Below are positions 11,904 through 26,702 of a stretch of 64,000 nt of DNA, in pieces. The position numbers and the translations under genes were made by a program. The notes beneath the pieces were generated by a model. The model saw only the letters and a list, made by a program, of their open reading frames with translations, ran no database searches and had not been told where the DNA came from. This DNA comes from Ecdyonurus torrentis (Eukaryota > Arthropoda > Insecta > Ephemeroptera > Heptageniidae), in contig OX439129.1 of NCBI GenBank assembly GCA_949318235.1, forward strand, positions 2,914,001 through 2,978,000, in the 5' to 3' direction. The number at the start of each line of letters is the position of its first letter. Position 1 is the first letter of the stretch.

Positions 11904-13769
11904 ATAACTGCGAACGTTTGCATTGAAGCGATTAAGGTGTAATAACCTTTTCTTTGCAAGTCTGTTAGTCCTACATTTAAGTTCACTACGCAAACCTGTA
12001 GCTTTATTAGTGCCGGAGATATCATCAAAAATCGTATTAACAGTCTAAAAACTACGTTGAGAAAGCACTGAGATTCTCTATAACTGCGAAAGTTTGCATT
12101 GTAGCCATTAAGATCTAATAACCTTTTCTTTGCAAGTCAGTTACTCCTACATTTAAGTTCAAACCGCAAGCCTGTAGCTTTAATAGTGTCGGAGTTATCA
12201 TCAATAATCGTATTCACAGTCTAAAACGTACGATGAGATAGCACTGAGATTCTCTAATAACTGCGAAAGTTTGCAATGGAGCGATTAAGGTGTAATAACC
12301 TTTTCTTTGCAAGTCTGTTAGTCCTATATTTTAGTTCAAACTGCATGCCTGTAGCTTTATTAGTTTCAAAGATATCATAAAAAATCGCATTCACAGTCTA
12401 AAAACTACGGTGAGAAAGCACTGAGATTCTCTATAACTGCGAACGTTTGCATTGAAGCGATTAAGGTGTAATAACCTTTTCTTTGCAAGTCTGTTAGTCC
12501 TACATTTAAGTTCACTACGCAAACCTGTAGCTTTAATAGTGTCGGAGATATCATCAATAATCGTATTCACAGTCTAAAAAGTACGATGAGAAAGCACTGA
12601 GATTCTCTATAACTGCGAATGTTTGCATTGAATCGATTAAGGTGTAATAACCTTTTCTTTGCAAGTCTGTTAGTCCTATATTCTAGTTCAAACCGCATGC
12701 CTGTAGCTTTATTAGTTTCAAAGATATCATCAAAAAACATATTCTTAGTCTGAAAACTCCGTTGAGAAAGCACTAAGATTCTCTATAACTGCGAACGTTT
12801 GCGTTAAAGCGATTAAGGTGTAATAACCTTTTCTTTGCAAGTCTGTTAGTCCTACATTTAAGTTCAAACCGCAAGCCTGTAGCTTTATTAGTTTCGGAGA
12901 TATCATCAAAAATCGTATTTCCAGTCTAAAAAGTACGATGAGAAAGCACTGAGATTCTCTATAACTGCGAAAGTTTGCATTGGAGCGATTAAGGTGTAAT
13001 AAACTTTTCTTTGCAAGTCTGTTAGTCCTACATTTTAGTTCAAACCGCAAGCCTGTGGCTTTATTTATTTCCGAGATATCATCAAAAATCGTATTCACAG
13101 TCTAAAAAGTACGACGAGAAAGCACTAAAATTCTATATAACTGCACAAGTTTGCATTGGAGCGATTAACGTCTAATTACCTTTCCTTTGCAAGAATGTTA
13201 GTCCTACATTTAAGTTCACAATGCAAGCCTGTAGCTTTATTAGTGCCGGATATATCATCAAAAATCGTATTCACAGTCTTAAAACTACGGTGAGAAAGCA
13301 CTTAGATTCTCTATAACTGCGAAAGTTTGCATTGGAGCGATTAAGGTGTGGGTACCTTTTCTTTGCAAGTCTGTTAGTCCTACATTTTAGTTCCAACCGC
13401 AAGCCTGTAGCTTTATTAGTTTCGGAGATATCTTCAAAAATCGTATTCACAGTCTAATAGGTACGATGAGAAAGCATTGAGATTCTCTATAACTGCGAAA
13501 GTTTGCATTGTAGCGATTAAGATGTAATAACCTTTTCTTTGCAAGTAAGTTACTCCTACATTTAAGTTCACACCGCAAGCCTGTAGCTTTAATAGTTTCG
13601 GAGATATCATCAATAATCGTATTCACAGTCTAAAAAGTACGATGAGAAAGCACTGAGATTCTCTAATAACTGCGAACGTTTGCATTGAAGCGATTAAGGT
13701 GTAATAACCTTTTCTTTGCAAGTCTGTTAGTCCTACATTTAAGTTCACTACGCAAACCTGTAGCTTTAT
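11904..13769 (+). repeat. 1,762-bp tandem duplication of ten A monomers, copy 2
   Basis: Second copy at an offset of 1,762. The match extends about 100 bases into a third period and breaks at 13770 (TTTATAAG against TTTATTAG), then at ATTCACAG against ATTAACAG near 13800. Confidence 0.9.
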
Positions 13770-16700
13770 AAGTGCCGGAGATATCATCAAAAATCGTATT
13801 CACAGTCTAAAAACTACGGTGAGAAAGCACTGAGATTCTCTATAACTGCGAAAGTTTGCATTGGAGCGAATAAGGTTTTATTACCTTTTATTTGCAAGTC
13901 TGTTAGTCCTACATTTTAGTTCCAACCGCAAGCCTGTAGCTTTATTAGTTTCAGAGATATCTTCAAAAATCGTATTCAGAGTCTAAAAAGTACGATGAGA
14001 AAGCACTGAGATTCTCTATAACTGCGAAAGTTTGCATTGTAGCGATTAAGATGTCATAACCTTTTCTTTGCAAGTCAGTTACTCCTACATTTAAGTTCAA
14101 ACCGCAAGCCTGTAGCTTTAATAGTGTCGGAGATATCATCAATAATCGTATTCACAGTCAAAAACGTACGATGAGAAAGCACTGAGATTCTCTAATAACT
14201 GCGAAAGTTTGCAATGGAGCGATTAAGGTGTAATAACCTTTTCTTTGCAAGTCTGTTAGTCCTATTTTTTAGTTCAAACCGCATGCCTGTAGCTTTATTA
14301 GTTTCAAAGATATCATCAAAAATCGTATTCTTAGTCTGAAAACTCCGTTGAGAAAGCACTAAGATTCTCTATAACTGCGAACGTTTGCATTGAAGCGATT
14401 AAGGTGTAATAAACTTTTCTTTGCAAGTCTGTTAGTCCTACATTTTAGTTCAAACCGCAAGCCTGTGGCTTTAATAGTTTCGGAGATATCATCAATAATC
14501 GTATTCACCGTCTAAAAAGTACGATGAGAAAGCACTGAGATTCTCTATAACTGCGAAAGTTTGCATTGGAGCGATTAAGGTGTAATAATATATTTTTCTT
14601 TGCAAGTCTGTAAGTCCTACATTTTAGTTCAAACCGCAAGCCTGTAGCTTTATTAATTTCCGAGATATCATCAAAAATCGAATTCACAGTCTAAAAAGTA
14701 CGACGAGAAAGCACTAAAATTCTATATAACTGCACTAGTTTGTATTGGAGCGATTAAGGTGTAATTACCTTTCCTTTGCAAGTCTGTTAGTCCTACATTT
14801 AAGTTCACAATGCAAGCCTGTAGCTTTATTAGTGCCGGAGATATCATCAAAAATCGTATTCACAGTTTAAAAACTACGGTGAGAAAGCACTGAGATTCTC
14901 TATAACTGCAAAAGTTTGCATTGGAGAGATTAAGATGTAATAACCCTTTCTTTGCAAGTCTGTTAATCCTACATTTTAGTTCCAACCGCAAGCTTGTAGC
15001 TTTATTAGTTTCAGAGATATATTCAAAATTCGTATTCACAGTCTAAAAAGTACGATGAGAAAGCACTGAGATTCTCTATAACTGCGAAAGTTTGAATTGT
15101 AGCGATTAAGATGTAATAACCTTTTCTTTGCAAGTCAGTTACTCTTACATTTAAGTTCACACCGCAAGCCTGTAGCTTTAATAGTTTCAGAGATATCATC
15201 AATAATCGTAATCACAGTCTAAAAAGTACGATGAGAAAGCACTGAGATTCGCTAATAACTGCGAAAGTTTGCAATGGAGCAATTCAGGTGTAATAACCAT
15301 TTCTTTGCAAGTCTGTTAGTCCTACATTTTAGTTCAAACCGAAAGCCTGTCGCTTTATTAGTTTCAGAGATATCATCAAAAATCTTATTCGTAGTCTAAA
15401 AAGTACGACGAGAAAGCAATGAGATTTTCTATACCTGCGAAAGTTTGCATTGGAGCGATTAAGGTGTAATAACCTTTTCTTTGCAAGTCTGTTAGTCCTT
15501 CATTTCAGTTCAAACCGCATGCCTGTAGCTTTATTAGTTTCAAAGATATCATCAAAAATCGTATTCACAGTCTAAAAACTACGGTGAGAAAGCACTGAGA
15601 TTCTCTATAACTGCAAAAGTTTGCATTGGAGCGAATAAGGTGTTATTACCTTTTCATTGCAAGTCTGTTAGTCCTACATTTAAGTTCCAACCGCAAGCCT
15701 GTAGCTTTATTAGTATCGAAGATGCCTTCAAAAATCGTATTCACAGTCTAAAAAGTACGATGAGAAAGCACTGAGATTCTCTATAACTGCGAAAGTTTGC
15801 ATTGTAGCGATTAAGATGTAATAACCTTTTCTTTGAAAGTCAGTTACTCCTACATTTAAGTTCACACCGCAAGCCTGTAGCTTTAATAGTGTCAGAGATA
15901 TCATCAAAAATCTTATTCGTAGTCTAAAAAGTACGACGAGAAAGCACTGAGATTTTCTATACCTGCAAAGGTTTGCATTGGAGCGATTAAGGTGTAATAA
16001 CCTTTTCTTTGCAAGTCTGTTAGTCCTTCATTTCAGTTCAAACCTCATGCCTGTAGCTTTATTAGTTTCAAAGATATCATCAAAAATCGTATTCTTAGTC
16101 TGAAAACTACGTTGAGAAAGCACTGAGATTCTCTATATCTGCGAACGTTTCCATTGAAGCGATTAAGGTGTAATAACCTTTTCTTTGCAAGTCTGATAGT
16201 TCTACATTTTAGTTCAAACCGCAAGCCTGTAGCTTTATTAGTTTCAGAGATATCATAAAAAATCCTAATTGCAGTCTAAAAAGTACGATGAGAAAGCACT
16301 GAGATTCTCTATAATTGCGAAAGTTTGCATTGTAGCGATTAAGATGTAATAACCTTTTTTTTGCAAGTCAGTTACTCTTACATTTAAGTTCAAACCGCAA
16401 GGCTGTAGCTTTATTAGTTTCAGAGATATCATCAAAATGCATATTTGCAGTCTAAAAAGTACGATGAGAAAGCACTGAGATTCTCTATAATTGCGAAAGT
16501 TTGCATTGTAGCGATTAAGATGTAATAACCTTTTCTTTGCAAGTCAGTTACTCCTACATTTATGTTCACACCGCAAGCCTGTAGCTTTAATAGTGTCGGA
16601 GATATCATCATTAATCGTATTCACAGTCTTAAAAGTACGATGAGAAAGCACTGAGATTCTCTAATAATTGCGAAAGTTTGCAATGGAGCGATTCAGGTGT

Positions 16701-19339
16701 AATAACCATTTCTTTGCAAGTCTGTTAGCCCTACATTTTAGTTTAAACCGAAAGCCTGTAGCTTTATTAGTTTTGGAGATATCATCAAAAATCTTATTCG
16801 TAGTCTAAAAAGTACGACGAGAAAGCACTGAGATTCTCTAATAACTGCGAAAGTTTGCAATGGAGCGATTCAGGTGTAATAACCATTTCTTTGCAAGTCT
16901 GTTAGTCCTACATTTTAGTTCAAACCGAAAGCCTGTAGCTTTATTAGTTTCGGAGATATCATCAAAAATCTTATTCGTAGTCTAAAAAGTACGACGAGAA
17001 AGCCCTGAGATATTCTATACCTGCGAAAGTTTGCATTGGAGCGATTAAGGTGTAATAACCTTTTCTTTGCAAGTCTGTTAGTCCTTCATTTCAGTTCAAA
17101 CCGCATGCCTGTAGCTTTATTAGTTTCAAAGATATTATCAAAAATCGTATTCACAGTCTAAAAACTACGGTGAGAAAGCACTGAGATTCTCTATAACTGC
17201 GAAAGTTTGCATTGGAGCGAATAAGGTGTTATTACATTTTCATTGCAAGTCTGTTAGTCCTACATTTAAGTTCACACCGCAAGCCTGTAGCTTTAATAGT
17301 GTCGGAGATATCATCAATAATCGTATTCACAGTCTAAAACGTACGATGAGAAAGCACTGAGATTCTCTAATAACTGCGAAAGTTTGCAATGGAGCGATTA
17401 AGGTGTAATAACCTTTTCTTTGCAAGTCTGTTAGTCCTATATTTTAGTTCAAACCGCATGCCTGTAGCTTTATTAGTTTCAAAGATATCATCAAAAATCG
17501 TATTCTTAGTCTGAAAACTCCGTTGAGAAAGCACTAAGATTCTCTATAACTGCGAACGTTTGCATTGAAGCGATTAAGGTGTAATAACCTTTTCTTTGCA
17601 AGTCTGTTAGTCCTACATTTAAGTTCACTACGCAAACCTGTAGCTTTATTAGTGCCGGAGATATCATCAAAAATCGTATTAACAGTCTAAAAACTACGTT
17701 GAGAAAGCACTGAGATTCTCTATAACTGCGAAAGTTTGCATTGTAGCGATTAAGATCTAATAACCTTTTCTTTGCAAGTCAGTTACTCCTACATTTAAGT
17801 TCAAACCGCAAGCCTGTAGCTTTAATAGTGTCGGAGTTATCATTAATAATCGTATTCACAGTCTAAAACGTACGATGAGATAGCACTAAGATTCTCTAAT
17901 AACTGCGAAAGTTTGCAATGGAGCGATTCAGGTGTAATAACCATTTCTTTGCAAGTCTGTTAGCCCTACATTTTAGTTTAAACCGAAAGCCTGTAGCTTT
18001 ATTAGTTTCGGAGATATCATCAAAAATCTTATTCGTAGTCTAAAAAGTACGACGAGAAAGCCCTAAGATATTCTATACCTGCGAAAGTTTGCATTAGAGC
18101 GATTAAGGTGTAATAACCTTTTCTTTGCAAGTCCGTTAGTCCTTCATTTCAAATCAAACCGCATGCCTGTAGATTTATTAGTTTCAAAGATATCATCAAA
18201 AATCGTATTCTTAGTCTGAAAACTACGTTGAGAAAGCACTGAGATTCTCTATAATTGCGAAAGTTTGCATTGTAGCGATTAAGATGTAATAACCTTTTCT
18301 TTGCAAGTCAGTTACTTTTACATTTAAGTTCAAACCGCAAGCCTGTAGCTTTATTAGTTTCAGAGATATCATCTAAAATCATATTTGCAGTCTAAAAAGT
18401 ACGATGAGAAAGCACTGAGATTCTCTATAACTGCGAAAGTTTGCATTGTAGCGATTAAGATGTAATAACCTTTCCTTTGAAAGTCAGTTACTCCTACATT
18501 TAAGTTCACGCCGCAAGCCTGTAGCTTTAATAGTGTCGGAGATATCATCAATAATCGTATTCACAGTCTAAAACGTACGATGAGAAAGCACTGAGATTCT
18601 CTTTAACTGCGAAAGTTTGCAATGGAGCGATTAAGGTGTAATAACCTTTTCTTTGCAAGTCTGTTAGTCCTATATTTTAGTTCAAACCGCATGCCTGTAG
18701 CTTTATTAGTTTCAAAGATATCATCAAAAATCGTATTCATAGTCTGAAAACTCCGTTGAGAAAGCACTAAGATTCTCTATAACTGCGAACGTTTGCATTG
18801 AAGCGATTAAGGTGTAATAACCTTTTCTTTGCAAGTCTGTTAGTCCTACATTTAAGTTCACTACGCAAACCTGTAGCTTTATTAGTGCCGGAGATATCAT
18901 CAAAAATCGTATTAACAGTCTAAAAACTACGTTGAGAAAGCACTGAGATTCTCTATAACTGCGAAAGTTTGCATTGTAGCGATTAAGATCTAATAACCTT
19001 TTCTTTGCAAGTCAGTTACTCCTACATTTAAGTTCAAACCGCAAGCCTGTAGCTTTAATAGTGTCGGAGTTATCATCAATAATCGTATTCACAGTCTAAA
19101 ACGTACGATGAGATAGCACTGAGATTCTCTAATAACTGCGAAAGTTTGCAATGGAGCGATTAAGGTGTAATAACCTTTTCTTTGCAAGTCTGTTAGTCCT
19201 ATATTTTAGTTCAAACTGCATGCCTGTAGCTTTATTAGTTTCAAAGATATCATCAAAAATCGTATTCTTAGTCTGAAAACTCCGTTGAGAAAGCACTAAG
19301 ATTCTCTATAACTGCGAACGTTTGCATTGAAGCGATTAA

Positions 19340-20670
19340 GGTGTAATAACCTTTTCTTTGCAAGTCTGTTAGTCCTACATTTTAGTTCAAACCGCAAGCC
19401 TGTAGCTTTAATAGTTTCGGAGATATCATCAAAAATCGTATTCACAGTCTAAAAAGTACGATGAGAAAGCACTGAGATTCTCTATAACTGCGAAAATTTG
19501 CATTGGAGCGATTAAGGTGTAATAATAAGTTTTTCTTTGCAAGTCTGTAAGTCCTACATTTTAGTTCAAACCGCAAGCCTGTAGCTTTATTAATTTCCGA
19601 GATATCATCAAAAATCGAATTCACAGTCTAAAAAGGACGACGAGAAAGCACTAAAATTCTATATATCTGCACAAGTTTGCATTGGAGCGATTAAGGTGTA
19701 ATTACCTTTCCTTTCAAGTCTGTTAGTCCTACATTTAAGTTCACAATGCAAGCCTGTAGCTTTATTAGTGCCGGAGATATCATCAAAAATCGTATTCACA
19801 GTCTAAAAACTACGGTGAGAAAGCACTGAGATTCTCTATAACTGCGAAAGTTTGCATTGGAGCGAATAAGGTGTTATTACCTTTTCATTGCAAGTCTGTT
19901 AGTCCTACATTTAAGTTCCAATCGCAAGCCTGTAGCTTTATTAGTTTCGGAGATACCTTCAAAAATCGTATTCACAGTCTAAAAAGTACGATGAGAAAGC
20001 ACTGAGATTCTCTATAACTGCGAAAGTTTGCATTGTAGCGATTAAGCTGTAATAACCTTTTCTTTGAAAGTCAGTTACTCCTACATTTAAGTTCACACCG
20101 CAAGCCTGTAGCTTTAATAGTGTCAGAGATATCATCAAAAATCTTATTCGTAGTCTAAAAAGTACGACGAGAAAGCACTGAGATTTTCTATACCTGCGAA
20201 AGTTTGCATTGGAGCGATTAAGGTGTAATAACCTTTTCTTTGCAAGTCTGTTAGTCCTTCATTTCAGTTCAAACCGCATGCCTGTAGCTTTATTAGTTTC
20301 AAAGATATCATCAAAAATCGTATTCTTAGTCTGAAAACTACGTTGAGAAAGCACTGAGATTCTCTATATCTGCGAACGTTTGCATTGAAGCAATTAAGGT
20401 GTAATAACCTTTTCTTTGCAAGTCTGATAGTCCTACATTTTAGTTCAAACCGCAAGCCTGTAGCTTTATTAGTTTCAGAGATATCATCAAAAATCATATT
20501 TGCAGTCTAAAAAGTACGATGAGAAAGCACTGAGATTCTCTATAATTGCGAAAGTTTGCATTGTAGCGATTAAGATGTAATAACCTTTTCTTTGCAAGTC
20601 AGTTACTCTTACATTTAAGTTCAAACCGCAAGGCTGTAGCTTTATTAGTTTCAGAGATATCATCAAAAAT
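19340..20670 (+). repeat. Satellite A block, third copy of the left-edge block
   Basis: This tract is a shorter copy of the block found at 2421 and 21456. The variant with AAGCACTAAAATTCTATATATCTGCAC and the AATAATAAG monomer recur in the same order, at an offset of about 16,918 from the left edge and about 2,116 (12 monomers) from the copy at 21456. It differs from both by small changes, for example CCTTTCAAGTC in place of CCTTTGCAAGTC near 19711. Confidence 0.75.
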
Positions 20671-21455
20671 CATATTCACAGTCTAAAACGTACGATGAGA
20701 TAGCACTGAGATTCTCTAATAACTGCGAAAGTTTGCAATGGAGCGATTAAGGTGTAATAACCTTTTCTTTGCAAGTCTGTTAGTCCTATATTTTAGTTCA
20801 AACTGCATGCCTGTAGCTTTATTAGTTTCAAAGATATCATCAAAAATCGTATTCTTAGTCTGAAAACTCCGTTGAGAAAGCACTAAGATTCTCTATAACT
20901 GCGAACGTTTGCATTGAAGCGATTAAGGTGTAATAACCTTTACTTTGCAAGTCTGTTTGTCCTACATTTAAGTTCACTACGCAAACCTGTAGCTTTATTA
21001 GTGCCGGAGATATCATCAAAAATCGTATTAACAGTCTAAAAACTACGTTGAGAAAGCACTGAGATTCTCTTTAACTGCGAAAGTTTGCATTGTAGCGATT
21101 AAGATGTAATAACCTTTTCTTTGCAAGTCAGTTACTCCTACATTTAAGTTCAAACCGCAAGCCTGTAGCTTTAATAGTGTCGGAGTTATCATTATTAATC
21201 GTATTCACAGTCTAAAACGTACGATGAGATAGCACTGAGATTCTCTAATAACTGCGAAAGTTTGCAATGGAGCGATTAAGGTGTAATAACCTTTTCTTTG
21301 CAAGTCTGTTAGTCCTATATTTTAGTTCAAACTGCATGCCTGTAGCTTTATTAGTTTCAAAGATATCATCAAAAATCGTATTCTTAGTCTGAAAACTACG
21401 TTGAGAAAGCACTAAGATTCTCTATAACTGCGAACGTTTGCATTGAAGCGATTAA

Positions 21456-23262
21456 GGTGTAATAACCTTTTCTTTGCAAGTCTGTTAGTCCTACATTTTA
21501 GTTCAAACCGCAAGCCTGTAGCTTTAATAGTTTCGGAGATATCATCAAAAATCGTATTCACAGTCTAAAAAGTACGATGAGAAAGCACTGAGATTCTCTA
21601 TAACTGCGAAAGTTTGCATTGGAGCGATTAAGGTGTAATAATAAGTTTTTCTTTGCAAGTCTGTAAGTCCTACATTTTAGTTCAAACCGCAAGCCTGTAG
21701 CTTTATTAATTTCCGAGATATCATCAAAAATCGAATTCACAGTCTAAAAAGTACGACGAGAAAGCAATAAAATTCTATATATCTGCACAAGTTTGCATTG
21801 GAGCGATTAAGGTGTAATTACCTTTCCTTTGCAAGTCTGTTAGTCCTACATTTAAGTTCACAATGCAAGCCTGTAGCTTTATTAGTGCCGGAGATATCAT
21901 CAAAAATCGTATTCACAGTCTAAAAACTACGGTGAGAAAGCACTGAGATTCTCTATAACTGCGAAAGTTTGCATTGGAGCGAATAAGGTGTTATTACCTT
22001 TTCATTGCAAGTCTGTTAGTCCTACATTTAAGTTCCAACCGCAAGCCTGTAGCTTTATTAGTTTCGGAGATACCTTCAAAAATCGTATTCACAGTCTAAA
22101 AAGTACGATGAGAAAGCACTGAGATTCTCTATAACTGCGAAAGTTTTCATTGTAGCGATTAAGATGTAATAACCTTTTCTTTGAAAGTCAGTTACTCCTA
22201 CATTTAAGTTCACACCGCAAGCCTGTAGCTTTAATAGTGTCAGAGATATCATCAAAAATCTTATTCGTAGTCTAAAAAGTACGACGAGAAAGCACTGAGA
22301 CTTTCTATACCTGCGAAAGTTTGCATTGGAGCGATTAAGGTGTAATAACCTTTTCTTTGCAAGTCTGTTAGTCCTTCATTTCAGTTCAAACCGCATGCCT
22401 GTAGCTTTATTAGTTTCAAAGATATCATCAAAAATCGTATTCTTAGTCTGAAAACTACGTTGAGAAAGCACTGAGATTCTCTATATCTGCGAACGTTTGC
22501 ATTGAAGCAATTAAGGTGTAATAACCTTTTCTTTGCAAGTCTGATAGTCCTACATTTTAGTTCAAACCGCAAGCCTGTAGCTTTATTAGTTTCAGAGATA
22601 TCATCAAAAATCATATTTGCAGTCTAAAAAGTACGATGAGAAAGCACTGAGATTCTCTATAATTGCGAAAGTTTGCATTGTAGCGATTAGGATGTAATAA
22701 CCTTTTCTTTGCAAGTCAGTTACTCTTACATTTAAGTTCAAACCGCAAGGCTGTAGCTTTATTAGTTTCAGAGATATCATCAAAAATCATATTTGCAGTC
22801 TAAAAAGTACGATGAGAAAGCACTGAGATTCTCTATAATTGCGAAAGTTTGCATTGTAGCGATTAAGATGAAATAACCTTTTCTTTGCAAGTCAGTTACT
22901 CCTACATTTATGTTCACACCGCAAGCCTGTAGCTTTAATAGTGTCGGAGATATCATCAATAATCGTATTCATAGTCTAAAAAGTACGATAAGAAAGCACT
23001 GAGATTCTCTAATAACTGCGAAAGTTTGCAATGGAGCGATTCAGGTGTAATAACCATTTCTTTGCAAGTCTGTTAGCCCTACATTTTAGTTTAAACCGAA
23101 AGCCTGTAGCTTTATTAGTTTCGGAGATATCATCAAAAATCTTATTCGTAGTCTAAAAAGTACGACGAGAAAGCCCTAAGATATTCTATACCTGCGAAAG
23201 TTTGCATTGGAGCGATTAAGGTGTAATAACCTTTTCTTTGCAAGTCCGTTAGTCCTTCATTT
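21456..23262 (+). repeat. Satellite A block, internal copy of the left-edge block
   Basis: This is the internal counterpart of 2421-4227 and shares its rare variants in the same order and spacing. One example of divergence is AAGCAATAAAATT near 21764 against AAGCACTAAAATT in the edge copy. Weaker similarity continues past 23262, with an extra G in GAAGCGGATTAAGG near 23391. Confidence 0.85.
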
Positions 23263-25904
23263 CAAATCAAACCGCATGCCTGTAGATTTATTAGTTTCAA
23301 AGATATCATCAAAAATCGTATTCTTAGTCTGAAAACTACGTTGAGAAAGCACTGAGATTCTCTATATCTGCGAACGTTTGCATTGAAGCGGATTAAGGTG
23401 TAATAACTTTTTCTTTGCAAGTCTGATAGTCCTACATTTTAGTTCAAACCGCAAGCCTGTAGCTTTATTAGTTTAAGAGATATCATCAAAAATCCTATTT
23501 GCAGTCTAAAAAGTACGATGAAAAAGCACTGAGATTCTCTATAATTGCGAAAGTTTGCATTGTAGCGATTAAGATGTAATAACCTTTTCTTTGCAAGTCA
23601 GTTACTTTTACATTTATGTTCACACTGCAAGCCTGTAGCTTTATTAGTTTCGGAGATATCATCAATAATCGTATTCATAGTCTAAAAAGTACGATGAGAA
23701 AGCACTGAGATTCTCTAATAACTGCGAAAGTTTGCAATGGAGCGATTCAGGTGTAATAACCATTTCTTTGCAAGACTGTTAGTCCTACATTTTAGTTCAA
23801 ACCGAAAGCCTGTAGCTTTATTAGTTTCGGAGATATCATCAAAAATCTGATTCGTAGTCTAAAAAGTACGACGAGAAAGCCCTGAGATAATCTATACCTG
23901 CGAAAGTTTGCATTGGAGCGATTAAGGTGTAATAACCTTTTCTTTGCATGTCTGTTAGTCCTTCATTTCAGTTCAAACCGCATGCCTGTAGCTTTATTAG
24001 TTTCAAATATATCATCAAAAATCGTATTCACAGTCTAAAAACTACGGTGAGAAAGCACTGAGATTCTCTATAACTGTGAAAGTTTGCAATGGAGCGATTA
24101 AGGTGTAATAACCTTTTCTTTGCAAGTCTGTTAGTCCTATATTTTAGTTCAAACCGCATGCCTGTAGCTTTATTAGTTTCAAAGATATCATCAAAAATCG
24201 TATTCTTAGTCTGAAAACTCCGTTGAGAAAGCACTAAGATTCTCTATAACTGCGAACGTTTGCATTGAAGCGATTAAGGTGTAATAACCTTTTCTTTGCA
24301 AGTCTGTTAGTCCTACATTTTAGTTCAAACCGCAAGCCTGTAGCTTTATTTATTTCCGAGATATCATCAAAAATCGAATTCACAGTCTAAAAAGTACGAC
24401 AAGAAAGCACTAAAATTCTATATATCTGCACAAGTTTGCATTGGAGCGATTAAGGTGTAATTACCTTTCCTTTGCAAGTCTGTTAGTCCTACATTTAAGT
24501 TCACAATGCAAGCCTGTAGCTTTATTAGTGCCGGAGATATCATCAAAAATCGTATTAACAGTCTAAAAACTACGGTGAGAAAGCACTGAGATTCTCTATA
24601 ACTGCGAAAGTTTGCATTGGAGCGAATAAGGTGTTATTACCTTTTCATTGCAAGTCTGTTAGTCCTACATTTAAGTTCCAACCGCAAGCCTGTAGCTTTA
24701 TTAGTTTCGGAGATACCTTCAAAAATCGTATTCACAGTCTAAAAAGTACGATGAGAAAGCACTGAGATTCTCTATAACTGCGAAAGTTTGCATTGTAGCG
24801 ATTAAGATGTAATAACCTTTTCTTTGAAAGTCAGTTTCTCCTACATTTAAGTTCACACCGCAAGCCTGTAGCTTTAATAGTGTCAGAGATATCATCAAAA
24901 ATCTTATTCGTAGTCTAAAAAGTACGACGAGAAAGCACTGAGATTTTCTATACCTGCGAAAGTTTGTATTGGAGCAATTAAGGTGTAATAACCTTTTCTT
25001 TGCAAGTCTGTTAGTCCTTCATTTCAGTTCAAACCGCATGCCTGTAGCTTTATTAGTTTCAAAGATATCATCAAAAATCGTATTATTAGTCTGAAAACTA
25101 CGTTGAGAAAGCACTGAGATTCTCTATATCTGCGAACGTTTGCATTGAAGCGATTAAGGTGTAATAACCTTTTCTTTGCAAGTCTGATAGTCCTACATTT
25201 TAGTTCAAACCGCAAGCCTGTAGCTTTATTAGTTTCAGAGATATCATCAAAAATCATATTTGCAGTCTAAAAAGTACGATGAGAAAGCACTGAGATTCTC
25301 TATAATTGCGAAAGTTTGCATTGTAGCGATTAAGATGTAATAACCTTTTCTTTGCAAGTCAGTTACTCTTACATTTAAGTTCAAACCGCAAGGCTGTAGC
25401 TTTATTAGTTTCAGAGATATCATCAAAAATCATATTTGCAGTCTAAAAAGTACGATGAGAAAGCACTGAGATTCTCTATAATTGCGAAAGTTTGCATTGT
25501 AGCGATTAAGATGTCATAACCTTTTCTTTGCAAGTCAGTTACTCCTACATTTATGTTCACACCGCAAGCCTGTAGCTTTAATAGTTTCGGAGATATCATG
25601 AATAATCGTATTCACAGTCTAAAAAGTACGATGAGAAAGCACTGAGATTCTCTAATAACTGCGAAAGTTTGCAATGGAGCGATTCAGGTGTAATAACCAT
25701 TTGTTTGCAAGTCTGTTAGCCCTACATTTTAGTTTAAACCGAAAGCCTGTAACTTTATTAGTTTCGGAGATATCATCAAAAATCTTATTCGTAGTCTAAA
25801 AAGTACGACGAGAAAGCCCTGAGATATTCTATACCTGCGAAAGTTTGCATTGGAGCGATTAAGGTGTAATAACCTTTTCTTTGCAAGTCTGTTAGTCCTA
25901 CATT

Positions 25905-26702
25905 TTAGTTCAAACCGCAAGCCTGTAGCTTTAATAGTTTCGGAGATATCATCAAAAATCGTATTCACAGTCTAAAAAGTACGATGAGAAAGCACTGAGA
26001 TTCTCTATAACTGCGAAAGTTTGCATTGGAGCGATTAAGGTGTAATAATAAGTTTTTCTTTGCAAGTCTGTTAGTCCTTCATTTCAGTTCAAACCGCATG
26101 CCTGTAGCTTTATTAGTTTCAAAGATATCATCAAAAATCGTAATCTTAGTCTGCAAACTACGTTGAGAAAGCACTGAGATTCTCTATATCTGCGAACGTT
26201 TGCATTGAAGCGATTAAGGCGTAATAACCTTTTCTTTGCAAGTCTGATAGTCCTTCATTTTAGTTCAAACCGCAAGCCTGTAGCTTTATTAGTTTAAGAG
26301 ATATCATCAAAAATCATATTTGCAGTCTAAAAAGTACGATGAAAAAGCACTGAGATTCTCTATAATTGCGAAAGTTTGCATTGTAGCGATTAATATGTAA
26401 TAACCTTTTCTTTGCAAGTCAGTTACTCTTACATTTAAGTTCAAACCGCAAGCCTGTAGCTTTATTAGTTTCAGAGATATCATCAAAAATCATATTTGCA
26501 GTTTAAAAAGTACGATGAGAAAGCATTGAGATTCTCTATAATTGCGAAAGTTTGCATTGTAGCGATTAAGATGTAATAACCTTTTCTTTGCAAGTCAGTT
26601 ACTCTTACATTTAAGTTCAAACCGCAAGGCTGTAGCTTTATTAGTTTCAGAGATATCATCAAAAATCATATTTGCAGTCTAAAAAGTACGATGAGAAAGC
26701 AC
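25905..26702 (+). repeat. Satellite A block duplicated at a 1,412-bp offset, copy 1
   Basis: This tract matches 27317-28114. Shared rare variants include CGTAATCTTAGTCTGCAAAC, AGGCGTAATAACC, TTTAAGAGATATC and ATTAATATGTAATAACC. The offset equals eight monomers plus four bases, from longer monomers in the interval. Small differences such as GTCTGTTAGTCC against GTCTAATAGTCC show some time since duplication. Confidence 0.8.
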
